From positions 292,356 through 356,355 of the forward strand of contig JAUFNR010000028.1 of NCBI GenBank assembly GCA_031216915.1: a stretch of 64,000 nucleotides of DNA. Direction: 5' to 3'. Both the position numbers and the translations under genes were made by a program. Numbering within the stretch: position 1 is the stretch's first letter; the number at the start of each line of letters is the position of its first letter. Shown here one piece after another: positions 22,931 through 35,391 of the stretch. This stretch comes from Pictodentalium vernedei (taxonomy: Eukaryota > Mollusca > Scaphopoda > Dentaliida > Dentaliidae). The notes under the pieces were generated by a model. The model did no database searches. It worked only from the letters and a program-made list of their open reading frames with translations, and was not told the DNA's origin.

Positions 22931-24996
22931 CACTGTGCTATGAGAACAAATATTTTGGGGTTCAGTCAGACCCACTCTGGGACTCAAAAGATCTCTTTTC
23001 TATTTAGCATCTGACTGTCACCCACCTTTACAATACTTTACCTACACATTTGTTACAGGCTGCGGGTGGAGTAACTAGTGCAAACACTCACAAACGTGAT
23101 TCAAACTTCTGTATGTGCACTTGATATATATTACGGGAAGGTATCAGAACGGAATCATCTCCAAGAACTATTGAATCACACTTAAGGATATGCTTCTGCA
23201 CCACAGAGTGTCTACTAAATATCAATGGGTGTTTGAAGCTTGCAAATATGTCAGGGAAGCACGGACAGAGCATGGAATTGTTTCACTTTGAATTTCACAT
23301 GCTTCAAAAACTCGAACAAAAACTTAAAATAATATGCAATTAATCATTATTAAAAACAATCCTGTTCATATTTTGAAGTCAAAGGAAGAGATGAGATAAT
23401 TGTTCTTTAGTAAAAAAACGTGATTCAAACATTTGAATTTTGACATAATTCACTGAAATACAAAATCAAGCAATGTGATTGCCATGAAACAAAAAATCTA
23501 ATAGGTTTTGTGTTGTTTCGCCCCAACTCCCATACATATCCCTTTTTTTCAGCCTTGGCCATTTTGCCCCAAATTAGAGTGAAATGATTCTGAGCGAAAC
23601 AAACTGGGGTGAACAGGGATTGTGACGAGATGACTCAGGGGGCAAACGAAACATCGGGCGAAAAGACCTAGTACCGCAAATTCCGGTTTAAAAACGAGTG
23701 CACCTAAAATGCCATGGATACCAGTCCTTCCCAGGAAGAAAATCCCACGGGAGTAATAAAATGCCCTCGTAAGAATGGAGACGGGGGGATTATGCACTCG
23801 TGAATCTAGCCGCTAACTAGTAAGTCCTGTAAAATCGTTTTTTGATGGGAAAATGAGGCAGATGCCAGCATCTGCGCGCGAGTGCCAAAGGCACTCGCCC
23901 TTTTCGGGGGGTCCGGGAAAATTTTTTAAATCTACCATCAAGTGAAGCCTTCTGGTGAGTTTTAGGGGTTCAATCTACTTTCAATTTTGGGTGGGCAAAA
24001 AGACTTTTTTTAACAGCATGTTACAATTTTCCAGTGAAAATTTTAACATGCAGGTAGAAAAAATCTTTTTTTTCCCACCCAGATTAATAGTAGATTGACA
24101 TCCTAAAACCCACCTGTTTGGAGGACTTAGGTTATTTGGAATTATTTGGAAAAATATTATAAAAAATATTAAATAAGCCACCACTTTCTTTCGATGGCAA
24201 GAAAATGCTTCCGCCAAGCTTTACGGTGGTTGCATTTTTGACGTTATTGCCGAATTCCAGGGACTGAATATTCCCCACTGAAATGGTACATGTTGGTATT
24301 ACAAATGTTGATGATAGCGAAGATATAACTGAAGTCTGACTTGAGTGATCCTTCTCCCCTATCATGCCAAATCGCACCAGTATGCATTAGCTCGTCCCCT
24401 TATAGTGGCTGTTCTCGAGTCGACCTACTGGGTTGTGATATTAACATCAGGCAACTTTCTACAGTAAGTCTTCAATTATCTATCTATAAGTACAAATAAT
24501 TTGGGTGGGACAAAACGTCCCAAACGAATCGTCTTGGTGCGATTTTCAATTGGGGAGCGATGTGTTCAGGACGAACTGTGTTTGAGACGAAACGATCCGG
24601 ACGCTGTAATGCGTCGCGTGATTTTTTTCCGTCAAAGATTTTTTTCTGGATGGTTCGCACTTCCGCCGAATCGTTTCGTACTCCAATGAGTTTATAGCTG
24701 CCCAATCAAAATGCATTTTACATTAAGTGACAGCAATACACGGTGTGTTTGATTATCATGATTCCAGTCTTTCGCTAAATGTCCGATAATTTGACCGTAA
24801 ATAGTAATCGTGTCGCTTGAAACCTTTCTCCTTCTTTCTTGATAATAATATATGTCCGGTCAAAGCACAAGCGCGTTTTTTTGCACCCTGGAAATGGGAA
24901 TGTCGGGCGCGAATGGGCGCGAGTGCAATAGCGACCATCTCATGGGAAGGACTGGGATACGCTAAACTAAATAAAAAGCTTGTTTGCCCTCGTTTT
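22931..24996. other. Non-coding stretch with a fold-back segment
   Basis: 23955-24120 folds: GGTGAGTTTTAGGGGTTCAA...TTGGGTGGGCAAAAA pairs with CCCACCCAGATTAATAG...CTAAAACCCACC, with a second inverted pair inside (ACAGCATGTTACAATTTTCC / GAAAATTTTAACATGC). 23877-23900 holds the hairpin GCGAGTGCCAAAGGCACTCGC. No gene is recognised among short ORFs; 23290-23880 and 24170-24990 show nothing I can name. Confidence 0.6.
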
Positions 24997-25689
24997 TAGC
25001 TCACCTGAGCGAAGCTCAAGGGGAGCTTTACTAATCACTTTCTGTCCGTCGTCCGTCCGGCGTTAACTTTACATTATCGACTTCTCCTCCTAAACCACTA
25101 GCCCAATTTTATTCAAATGTTGGCTAAATGTTTATTACCTAATGCCAATTCAGATTTGTTCAAATGAAGTTGCCCCTCCTCCTGGGTGGTGCCACGCCCC
25201 CAAGGGGCACCAAAATCTTTGTAAATCTTCTTCTCATGAACCAGCAGTAGCAGAGACTTGATATTTGGTGTGCAGCTTCCTTCTGAGGTGTAGACTCAGA
25301 TTTGTTCAAGAGAAGTTTGTGGGGCTATACTTGGCGTTGTTATGAGAGGGGCAAAATTTTTTGCCCCGCCCAAAATTTCTATTTTCCAAACCGAGAGGCT
25401 GATTTGAACCAAATTTTATGTGAGGGCTTATTGGGTCATGAGTACTTGATTTATGCAAAAAAAATTTTTCCCGCAGCCCCGTGGGAACCGCAGGAGCTAA
25501 AAATAGAAAAAATTTAAAACGCCCATATCTCCAAAACTGCACGGCACTGAGAATTTTTATTTGGTGTGCAGCTTCCTTGGGACCAACAGAAAGGATTGGT
25601 AAAAAAAAATTGCCATCGGTTTTATCATAGGGTACAGTTTCGGGACTTTGAAAAAGTGCTGAGTCAGCACTTTTTAACACTGTAGGCAA

Positions 25690-28452
25690 TGGGAAAAACA
25701 TTAAAAAATCTTCTTCTCCAGATCCAGCAGGCAGAATCTTTTGATATTTGGTATGCAACATTGTAGGGTGGATCTGATTCAAGTTTGTTCAAATCGGCCC
25801 CCTGGGTTCATATTTGGGCTCAGTATAGGAGCCCGATTTCGAACTTAGTGCATTTCAGGCAAATTTCTTAAAAAATCTTCTTCTCCAGATCCAGCAGGCA
25901 GAATCTTTTGATATTTGGTATGCAACATTGTGGGGTGGATCTGATTCAAGTTTGTTCAAATCGGCCCCCTGGATACATATTTGGGCTTACTATAGAAGCC
26001 CGCATTCGAACTTAGTGCATTTCAGGCAAATTTCTTAAAAAATCTTCTTCTCCAGATCCAGCTTCAGAATCTTTTCATATTTGGTAAGCAACATTGTGGG
26101 GTGGATCTGATTCAAGATTGTTCAAATCGGCCCCCTGGGTTAATATTTGGGCTCAGTATAGGAGCCCGATTTCGAACTTAGTGCATTTCAGGCAAATTTC
26201 TTAAAAAATCTTCTTCTCCAGATCCAGCAGGCAGAATCTTTTGATATTTGGTATGCAACATTGTAGGGTGGATCTGATTCAAGTTTGTTCAAATCGGCCC
26301 CCTGGGTTCATATTTGGGCTCAGTATAGGAGCCCAATTTCGAACTTAGTGCATTTAGGCAAATTTCTTAAAAAATCTTCTTCTCCAGATCTAGCAGGCAG
26401 AATCTTTTGATATTTGGTATGCAACATTGTGGGGTGGATCTGATTCAAGTTTGTTCAAATCGGCTTCCTAGATTCATATTTGGGCTCACTATAGAAGCTT
26501 GAATTTGAACTTAGTGCATTTCATGCAAATTTCTTAAAAAATCTTCTTCTCCAGATCCAGCAGGCAGAATCTTTTCATATTTGGTAAGCAACATTGTGGG
26601 GTGGATCTGATTCAAGTTTGTTCAAATCGGCCCCCTGGGTTTATATTTGGGCTCAGTATAGGAGCCCAAATTTGAACTTAGTGCATTTCAAGCAAATTTA
26701 TTAAAAAATCTTCTTCTCCAGATCGAGCAGGCAGAATCTTTTGATATTTGGTATGCAACATTGTGGGGTGGATCTGATTCAAGTTTGTTCAAATCGGCTT
26801 CCTAGATTCATATTTGGGCTCACTATAGAAGCTCGAATTCGAACTTAGTGCATTTCAGGCAAATTTCTTAAAAAATTTTCTTCTCCAGATCCAGCAGGCA
26901 GAATCTTTTGATATTTGGTATGCAACATTGTGGGATGGATCTGATGCAAATTTGTTTAAATCGGCTCCCTAGATTCATATTTGAGCTTACTATAGAAGCT
27001 CGAATTCGAACTTAGTGCATTTCAGGCAAATTTCTTAAAAAATCATCTTCTCCAGATCCAGCAGGCAGAATCTTTTGATATTTGGTATGCAACATTGCGG
27101 GGTGGATCTGATTCAAGTTTGTTCAAATCGAACCCCTGGATTCATATTTGGGCTCACTATAGAAGCTCGAATTCAAACTTAGTGCATTTCGGGCAAATTT
27201 CTTCAAAAATCTTCTTCTCCAGATCCAGCCGGCAGAATCTTTTGATATTTGGTATGCAACATTGCGGGGTGGATCTGATTCAAGTTTGTTCAAATCGGCC
27301 CCCCTGGATTCATATTCGGGCTTAATATAGAAGCCTGAATTCGGACTTAGTGCATTTCGGGCAAATTTATTAAAAAATCTTCTTCTCCAGATCCAGCAGG
27401 CAGAATCTTTTGATATTTGGTATGCAACATTGTGGGGTGGATCTGATTCAAGTTTGTTCAAATCGGCTTCCTAGATTCATATTTGGGCTCACTATAGAAG
27501 CTCGAATTCGAACTTAGTGCATTTCAGGCAAATTTCTTAAAAAATCATCTTCTCCAGATCCAGCAGGCAGAATCTTTTGATATTTGGTATGCAACATTGC
27601 GGGGTGGATCTGATTCAAGTTTGTTCAATTCGGCCCCCTGGATTCATATTTGGGCTCACTATAGAAGCTCGAATTCAAACTTAGTGCATTTCGGGCAAAT
27701 TTCTTCAAAAATCTTCTTCTCCAGATCCAGCAGGCAGAATCTTTTGATATTTGGTATGCAACATTGCGGGGTGGATCTGATTCAAGTTTGTTCAAATCGG
27801 CCCCCTGGATTCATATTTGGGCTAAATATAGAAGCCCAAATTTGCACTTAGTGCATTTCAGGCAAATTTCTTCAAAAATCTTCTTCTCCAGATCCAGCAG
27901 GCAGAATCTTTTGATATTTGGTATGCAACATTGCGGGGTGGATCTGATTCAAGTTTGTTCAAATCGGCCCCCTGGATTCATATTTGGGCTTAATATAGAA
28001 GCCCGAATTCGCACTTAGTGCATTGCGGGCAAATTTATTAAAAAATCTTCTTCTCCAGATCCAGCAGGCAGAATCTTTTGATATTTGGTATGCAACATTG
28101 TGGGGTGGATCTGATTCAAGTTTGTTCAAATCGGCTTCCTAGTTTCATATTTGGGCTCACTATAGAAGCTCGAATTCGAACTTAGTGCATTTCAGGCAAA
28201 TTTCTTAAAAAATCTTCTTCTCCAGATCCAGCTTCAGAATCTTTTCATATTTGGTAAGCAACATTGTGGGGTGGATCTGATTCAAGTTTGTTCAAATCGG
28301 CCCCCTGGGTTTATATTTGGGCTCCGTATAGGAGCCCAAATTTTAACTTAGTGCATTTCAGGCATATTTCTTAAAAAATCTTCTTCTCCAGATCCAGCAG
28401 GCAGAATCTTTTGATATTTGGTATGCAACATTGTAGGGTGGATCTGATTGTG
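25690..28452 (+). repeat. Minisatellite array, about 16 units of 167 bp
   Basis: Consecutive units carry CAGATCCAGCAGGCAGAATC, TTTTGATATTTGGTATGCAA, GTGGATCTGATTCAAGTTTG, TCAAATCGGCCCCCTGG and GAACTTAGTGCATTTCAGGC in order. ATATTTGGTA at 25744 and 25911 gives 167 bp. Sub-types differ at TCGGCCCCCTGG versus TCGGCTTCCTAG and alternate in blocks, for example near 27100-28100. 167 is not a multiple of three, so the repeat cannot be one continuing protein. Confidence 0.95.
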
Positions 28453-28589
28453 ATTCATGAACGTATTTATTTGTAAAGTTGATAGAATCTTAGACAAAAT
28501 TTGCAGAAAAGATCTACTATAGAAGGGGTGGTATCCAGGGTGAACCGTTTACCCAAATCTAGCAGTACTAATGCATTATTCACACAAAT

Positions 28590-29202
28590 CTTCGTTCAAA
28601 TTTTATGACCCCTCATTGGAACACACGCATTCAGCTCATTCCAACAAAGGTCATATGCCATGTTTTCGAGACAAAGGAATAAAAATTTCAGTTATTCATG
28701 AAATTTTTAGGCAACTGTTGTCTGTTATTCACATTGCTTCATGAAATTTCAGTACTTTTAGAAGTTACCTCAGTAATCAAGGGTTAATTCCCCTTAATTA
28801 AATGTCGCCTCTAAAAAACAACCACTTTGCATATCTTACCTTTTTACCAGCATAACTGCCAAAACTTGTCAGCATTCTTCGCAAAAATCGCTATTCAAAT
28901 TTTAATTTTTGTCTCTTAAACATACATGTACTTATCGCTTGTAAATACCCCATTGGAATGAGCTTTTTGAGCTCATTCCAATGAGAGGTCGCACACCATG
29001 CTTTTTGAGTCAAAAAAGCAATTTTTTTAGTTATTCCAGAATTTCGTACGTAAAACACAGCTTTATGACTTCACATTAAAATGAGCTCTCTAAGCTTGTT
29101 CCAATCAACATTCACGCACTATGTCTTTCACACAAAAAATAAAATTTTCCATTTATTCAGGAATTTTGTTTGCAAGAACACTCTTACCCCCCCCCCCCCC
29201 CC

Positions 29203-29237
<35 letters not shown>

Positions 29238-29540
29238 CAAACACAGACACACACATCTAAAAGTTCGTCGGCAAAAAAACAGTTACTTCAGTTTTTAAAT
29301 GCATTATAGGAAAAACTTGCCTAATCAAATTTAAATACTTTTGCATCATTCTGTATCTAGAACAAACCATTTACCATATCTTTACGCAAAATTCTCCAGC
29401 ATCATTCACAAAAAAACACCATTATTTATATATTCACATTTCTGTCTCAAAAATATACCTGATCTTCCCATACCCCTATTGGAATAAGCTGTTTGAGCTT
29501 GTTCCAATGATGATAAAAAAAAATAAAATTTGTGAAAATT
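28590..29540. repeat. Degraded run of TTAA-element-like palindromic units
   Basis: At least three diverged units in succession show the same layout as the TTAA element at 21649: a TACCTTTTTACC-like edge, a CCAAAACTTGTCAGCA block, TTTTTGTCTC, then ACCCCATTGGAATGAGC / GAGCTCATTCCAATGAG as a central palindrome (clear at 28960-28985, also near 28610-28650 and 29475-29510). They lie between the 167-bp array and the 3' block of A2. Terminal TTAA sites are lost. Confidence 0.6.
29187..29255. repeat. C tract plus (CA)n microsatellite
   Basis: Sixteen C from 29187 followed by CA repeats interrupted by AAACAC and ACAGAC, ending near 29255. Simple repeat with no coding meaning. Confidence 0.95.
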
Positions 29541-29880
29541 TTTGTTTTCTTGCATGCAAATATATACATGTAGCACATGGAAGATATCCACAGTTGGGGA
29601 GAGATGTCCAAGGCTATCTCTTCACATTCCTTGTTTGTGCTTCATGCTAAACCAGTTTGTCTGCAGAGATAAATTTGCTTTATTAAAAATCATTGGAGAT
29701 TGGCCACACACCAATGATTTTAAATAAAACTAATTTTAGGTAACAAATGTTGAACTTCAAACAAAATCTATCACTCAACCAGTTAATGTTGATGAGGCAT
29801 GACATGGTGAAGGTGACCTAAAATACTTCTTAGAGTCACTTTGTCAGGTGAGCGATTAAGGCCACGTGGGGCCTCTTGTT

Positions 29881-32800
29881 AATAAATGCGATCATTATGC
29901 CAAGAGACAACTTATAAAATCTATTAGCCATTCATCTACGTTTGAAAGCATATTCAAAGAGGTACACACAGCAGAATGTGACTCACTTGAAGTTGGTTGT
30001 AGAGCCAGCCAAATTGCAACAAATTTGAGCGAGGCGGCCGATAGTGTTTTTGTGATTGATGACAGTTCAGCTGTTATTGGCCAAGCTCTCGAAAGACTCT
30101 CGGACATCAAATCAATAATATTTACATGCAAAACAAACAGAGATATAAATGGACCCCCAAATCCAGCTCTTGCAAAAAATAAACGGTTAGCTCATTTGAT
30201 GTGTTGATGACCCAAAGCAAAAAAGGGGCCTGCTCTCCGAAAAAATGTCCAGCTCTGGCCAAAAATCAGGCACATTAAACAGAAAGGACGAACTGTATAA
30301 TGCTGTTTTGCAAATGATGAAACAAGACAAAGTTGATTTCCCTATTTCATTAATACAACAGGTGCTTATATTGCCCAGGTTTTATGTAACGCATTGTGGT
30401 ATACTACGAATCAACACTCTACATTCCAGGATCAGTCCTTTCACAAAAAAGGTGTCACACCAATACCTGAGAAATTTCATGCTTTCAGTGGGTACAATGA
30501 GGTTAAGCGAAAAAACCAAAAAAATGCAGCCAATGAGTGTAAGTGAATTAGAAGGTCATGGGCAAGCATTATATAGCATATGTTTGAAGCAGATAATGAC
30601 AACAAGCCCAGCATGGGTGGATTTTCGTGACTATATTAAAGGTCTTGCAGATTGCTTACTCTGCTACATTAAAAATTTACAGGAGACGTCCTGCGAAACT
30701 GAATTGGCTTGAAGCCGCAATACACCAGCCCGCTGTATGTCAAAAGATATTTCTATTGAACATAGAACATCAAGACCACTTGGAGTACAAGAAAAATATA
30801 AAATCTTGGATGCACTCATGTCATCAAAAGCTTTGGGGGACCCCTTGTTTTTTGATGAATCAGAACATTTGCTTACACAGTTCAGTTCCAGTGTACAGCA
30901 ATATCGATTCTTTGCTGACCTTCAGCTAACAGTCCCAATTGACCTGTATCGATATTCACCCGGTGGATCTGTTGTCACCTCAACGTGTATTGTGCGCGTG
31001 GATCCTGAGAGGACAGATGATGATAAGTTAACGCAACCCATTAGATTGTTCCCATTCCTGCAGAACCAATTCCCAGTGTTTCACACCCAGTCTCAGCGAA
31101 ATCACTTCAAAAGTCAGATCAGAAATGTTGCCAAGATTGGGGGATCCACTGTTGATTTCATCTACAAAGAATTAACTATGGATGCAGCGACATCAAATCA
31201 CCTGGATACTCAACAAAGACTCCGAGCCATATTTATGGGGGAAGATGGCCTGTTGGCAGATTTGCGTCATCTAAACACTGGGAGACCAACCGATACATTT
31301 GATGTATTTTTTGATGAGTTTGGGAAAATTGTGGAAAATGTCACAGCTGCTGATGAAAGACGACATGGAGAAACGCATTTGTCACAATGGATTTCACTTC
31401 GAGAACTTATGCAACAAGCTGCTGATAAATGTTCTCCTGAGACAGCAATTCCATCCAAAACATTAGTTAGAATGCAATTTGCACCAACAAATCCATACAC
31501 TAGAGCTTTGTTAAGGTTCACCTCTAAATTCAACGTCCAGTATAAAATCCAGCGTCGTCAACTGCGTTCATCACACCCAGATGACCATTATTGCACAGCG
31601 CAGTTCAAATACATGAAGTCTATGGCTGTTGAGCTACAAGAAAAGTGTGCCATGTATTCAATTGATGAGAAGGCAAAAGTCCCATTCAGAGGCCCAGTTG
31701 TGGTAGTTTCTACTGGAGTCCGCTGTAAAAAAAGTCTTGCCCCAAAGGATACTACCTTAGTTGCAAGTGACCATGACATGACCAATTCAAAGTTAACGCC
31801 TTCCGTGTTTTTGAAAATAACAGTTCCTAAACATGTAGAGGAATCATTTGTGAGAGGGAAAGTCACCTGTGTTATCAACGATTCTGTGTTTGAACCATCA
31901 GACCCATTCCGTCATGCTTGCAGTTTGGCCAAGATACACACAGCAGAAGGGCCAAAGGTCATTCTGAAATTCTCAGATGGTGGAACTGATCAACGAAATA
32001 ACATAGAATCAGTCAAATGTGCGATGATATGCCTATTTAAGGGACTAAATTTGGACATGATTATCTTGGCGCGCTGTGCACCCGGACACAGCTGGACAAA
32101 CCCTGTGGAACGTGTCATGTCCATACTTAATCTTGGCATTCAAAACTGTGCTCTTAGCAGAGAAGTGGGCAATCCTGATATTGAGAAGATTCTTAAGTCT
32201 TGCAGCAGCATGGCAGAGATCCGTACTGCAGCAGAGAGAAATGCAGATGTCAGAGAGGCATGGCCGAAACTAATTGAATCTATCAAAACCACTCTCCAAA
32301 ACCGTTTCTCCAGATTATGTCTCAAAGGAGAGCCCATTCTTGTTGAAGAACCCATCACAGATGCAGAGATTGATCACTTAAAACGTCACCTGACATCCTT
32401 GTTTCCTAACTTGGACATAAATCATTTGGTGAAGGCAAAGGTGGGGCAGATAGCGGAATAAACACACTGTCGAGAACGAAAATACACATTCGCGATTCGC
32501 AAATGCAACAACAAAAAATGTTGTTCACAACCTGTGTTAGAAACTGATCATTTAAAGTGGTTCCCAAACCCAGTTTTGGATACCAATGGTGATCACTTTA
32601 AGTCTTATTCAGAAGTGAAGAAAAGGAAATCACTGAAGAGGATTGGCCTACCTATGTCAAGAGGGTTAGAAAAACTGCATGCAGCGCTGGTACATCTTCC
32701 AGTAAAGGTGTGAATGTTAGTGTACCACGCTCTAGTACAAATAAACAAACTGTTTCCACCCTGTATCAGTTATATGGAGAAGAGGATTCTGCTGTACCGT

Positions 32801-33150
32801 TGACTTGCCACATGGCAAGAAGTGCAGTCTCCTGTACTGAATGTCGGAAACCAAGGGTGATCTATGCCCAGGTAGCTCTTTCAGAGAGACAAAATATTGG
32901 ATTGGCGTGTCTTCTTTCAGACTACAATTATAGTTGTGGGGCTCCTATTTGCCCACCTGATCATACCCTCAAGAAGAAAGTTTGCGTGAGTCTAGCTATT
33001 GCCTGTGAAACCCCTATTGAGATACCTTTTTATGGTGCCAAGCTTGGACCTATGGACACCTGCTGCTTTTGTGCTTCATCAAATGCGACTGTTTCAGAAG
33101 AACTGAAAACAAAATTTAAAACTGTTTTGCCAATTGCCAGTGTGTGCTAG
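29881..33150 (+). pseudogene. DDE-transposase-like gene with cysteine-rich C-terminus, broken
   Basis: The core frame 30737-32461 (574 codons) shows three candidate acidic residues at transposase spacing: Asp in YSIDEKAKVPF (about 310), Asp in KFSDGGTDQRNN (about 414) and Glu in HSWTNPVERVMS (about 458). After an in-frame TAA at 32459-32461 the same frame continues with THCRERKYTFAIRKCNNKKC; a one-base slip in AAGAAAAGG near 32618 leads to the frame ending at 33150, with CTECRKPR and CCFCASS, a zinc-ribbon-like region. Upstream, 30355-30543 holds a related frame (YIAQVLCNALWY, then EKFHAFSGYNEVKRK) with several stops. I recall similar unnamed proteins in cnidarians and molluscs but cannot place them in a named superfamily. 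The + strand piece 29866-30207 may be its N-terminal part. Confidence 0.7.
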
Positions 33151-33469
33151 TTGTTTGGAGAGAGGAATGGAACCAATCTGTCAATGCCCTTATAGGCCAT
33201 AAATTTCATAAACTTGATATGGGGATGTTCCCGCTTTTTGTTTCTCATTTAATATTTCAATAAGAATCTGATAAGAGTTCCATTATTTCACAATTTGAAA
33301 TGTGTTTTTCTGGTTATTGTTTAATCGTCTACCTCATTCTTCCAAGAGAAGCATTTCGATTTGATCTTTGGTTCATTTATTTAGTACACATCATTAAACT
33401 CAAGAAGAATAATTATCGATATTTATTTGTTTCAACACTGTCATAGGTATGACAGCTTCATAGCATGAA
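33151..33469. other. Short non-coding stretch
   Basis: Nothing recognisable; probably the 3' flank of the broken transposase-like gene. Confidence 0.5.
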
Positions 33470-34130
33470 ATTTTGTCAACAGATGATGTAGATCCTGCTT
33501 GGATTCAAACTCAAATTACTGACAAATCATCCCCTGAGTTCCAGGTTGTCATATGTGCCTACTGGCACATTGGACAACCTGGAACTCAGGGGACGAAATT
33601 GGTCAATTCATTGTTTCAAACATTTAAATGAATGGTCTATTTGAAGTGTAAAGTTTTCTGACATCTAAGACCACGAGTTTCCCAGCAAGGTGTACACCAT
33701 CTGATGAAAGCACGTCGCAGCAAGTGATGTAGACCTTGCTTTAACTTATTAAGTCAAAGCAAGGTCCACATCACCTGCTGTCAATGGATGGTGTAGACCT
33801 TGCTGGGAAAGTCATGGTCTTAGGTGTTTGAATACTTTACACTGCAAGTAGATCATTGATTTAAATGTTTGAAGCAATGAATTGACCAATTTGTAAGTAA
33901 TTTTAGTTTAAAACTAAAATTACTAACACATTGGTCAATTCATTCCTTCAAACATTTAAATGAATGGTCTGTTTGTTGTATAAAGATTTCTGACACAAAC
34001 AACATTTGACTTTTCAAACAAGGTCTACATCATCTGTTGATAACAAGTGCTGTAGACCTTGTTTGAACTTCAACTAAAATTACAGACAAATTGGTCAGGC
34101 CACTGCTTCAAACATTTAAAAGACTACATT
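33470..34130. repeat. Fold-back cluster of nested palindromes
   Basis: At least three hairpins follow one another: 33530-33592 (CCCCTGAGTTCCAGGTTGTC and its inverse); a big one centred near 33748 whose arms run from about 33600 to 33890 and include GGTCAATTCATTG, CAAACATTTAAATGAATGGT and CCCAGCAAGG with their inverses; and one centred near 33907 on TTTAGTTTAAAACTAAA. GATGTAGACCTTG-type words recur in both directions up to about 34060. It is a fold-back element or repeated inverted duplication; no ORF. Confidence 0.85.
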
Positions 34131-35167
34131 ATTTGTAGTGCACAATTTTCTGTCAGACACAGAAAAAGGTTGTCTTTTAAGTTTAATATAATATCAATAA
34201 ATTGCTATCTACAATATTTGAAATCCATTTGGTCAACCAGATTTGTACAAATATATTCTTTCTTGTCTGTCAGGTCGGCAGAAAAATAAGTGATTGATCA
34301 TTTTGTTCGCATCAACAGAAATATGTTGATCAATTTTTTTTTCATTTACATTAGAAGACCTTGGACAAATAATCGAATTGCTTTCCATGTTCATAGCTTA
34401 ACTTTTCCAGACCATGATCTATTTCATGATGATGTTTAATGATTAACCGCTAAGGATCTGTGAGTGCCGATATCAGATAGTTCAAGAACTCATAGTATAG
34501 GGTTAATTTTACAGTACAGTCCGCTTTTATAGTATAATCAGGTTGATTGGTTCATTGACCTGAAGAGCATGTCACTGTGTGTATCAAAATAAAAATACTA
34601 CGTCAGCGGAAACAATTTAACATTGTGACATTTTTGATAAATGATCAAAGACTCCACATTGTTAACTTGTTTCTGCTGATGTCGAATTTTCATAGAGTCA
34701 TCACATGACATGTGGCGGTGTGTCATGAGCAGCTATCAAGGGGAAGATCAGATCAATCAATGAGATTAGACAAATCATGATTGCTGGAAATCATTGTGCA
34801 ACTTAATAATAACACTTTGGCCATCCGCTTATCAAGCTTGTTACTGCTTGCAGGAGATTGTGTATTAAACATAAATACGAACAGTTTTGATCCTGTGGTG
34901 TTCCATAAAACAATCGACATGAACCGATGTTCGAACTCTTCTACCGATGGTGAATCGATGGCTTAAAACTGGCCGAGATCAGATGCAATTGCCAGTAATC
35001 AGTTACTCACTATTGACGATATTTCTTGTACTTGGGCTTTAGTCATGTGAGACACTGTTGAAAAGGGTTCTCGACATCATAGCATGTCATCAGCATAATG
35101 AATGGAAGTAAAGAAATAGGTATTCCATATTTCTCTGCTCACCTTTATTTTTGATTTTTGCAGTTCT
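34131..35167. other. Non-coding stretch
   Basis: No gene recognised. The 61-codon ORF at 34781-34966 has no recognisable domain and no splice context that I can support. Confidence 0.5.
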
Positions 35168-35391
35168 GTCAATGATAGTATTGTTATCCCCCGCCGACGA
35201 ACTTTGTCTGCTTAACTCCTCCTACAGTTTTCAGTGGATTTTTATGAAACTTTGTCAGAAGTATCATTTTCAAGTGTTGATGTGCATGTGGTCACGAATT
35301 TTCGATGCGATAAATTTTGAATGATTACGGTCCTTGGAAATAGAAAAGTTTTCATTTCAAAAGCTTGTCCACATAACTCCTCCTACATTTT
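35168..35391 (+). repeat. Minisatellite fragment, about 157-bp unit (family F), interrupted by B2
   Basis: CTTAACTCCTCCTACAGTTTTCAG near 35208-35235 recurs as CATAACTCCTCCTACATTTTT near 35368-35391, where element B2 begins inside its T tract. The wording resembles the CTTCTCCTCCTAAACCACT block at the start of element A2. Confidence 0.6.

Larger units (their letters stand above)
24997..29880 (+). mobile_element. Large tandem-array element A2, Helentron/HINE-like structure
   Basis: 5' end: TAGCTCACCTGAGC-GAA-GCTCAAGGGGAGCT, a terminal stem-loop, then CTGTCCGTCGTCCGTCCGG. 3' end: TCAGGTGAGCGA (inverse of the 5' CGCTCACCTGA-like arm, 11 of 12), the hairpin AGGCC-ACGTGG-GGCCT and CTTGTT. Inside: a 5' unique block (25070-25690), the 167-bp array (25690-28452), degraded palindromic units (28590-29540) and a unique 3' block. 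No coding sequence. The same 3' hairpin design occurs in family B. The array ORFs of 76-158 codons are repeats read through. Confidence 0.72.

Noticed and set aside
25306-25782. 158-codon ORF on the - strand
   Set aside because: It lies across the start of the 167-bp array and has no recognisable domain.
30245-30712. 155-codon ORF upstream of the DDE-like core
   Set aside because: The conserved motifs (ALWY, FHAFSGYNEVKRK) are in another frame over the same bases, so this ORF is a shadow.
34781-34966. 61-codon ORF as a further PINX1-like exon
   Set aside because: No similarity to PINX1 and no phase-compatible splice sites.
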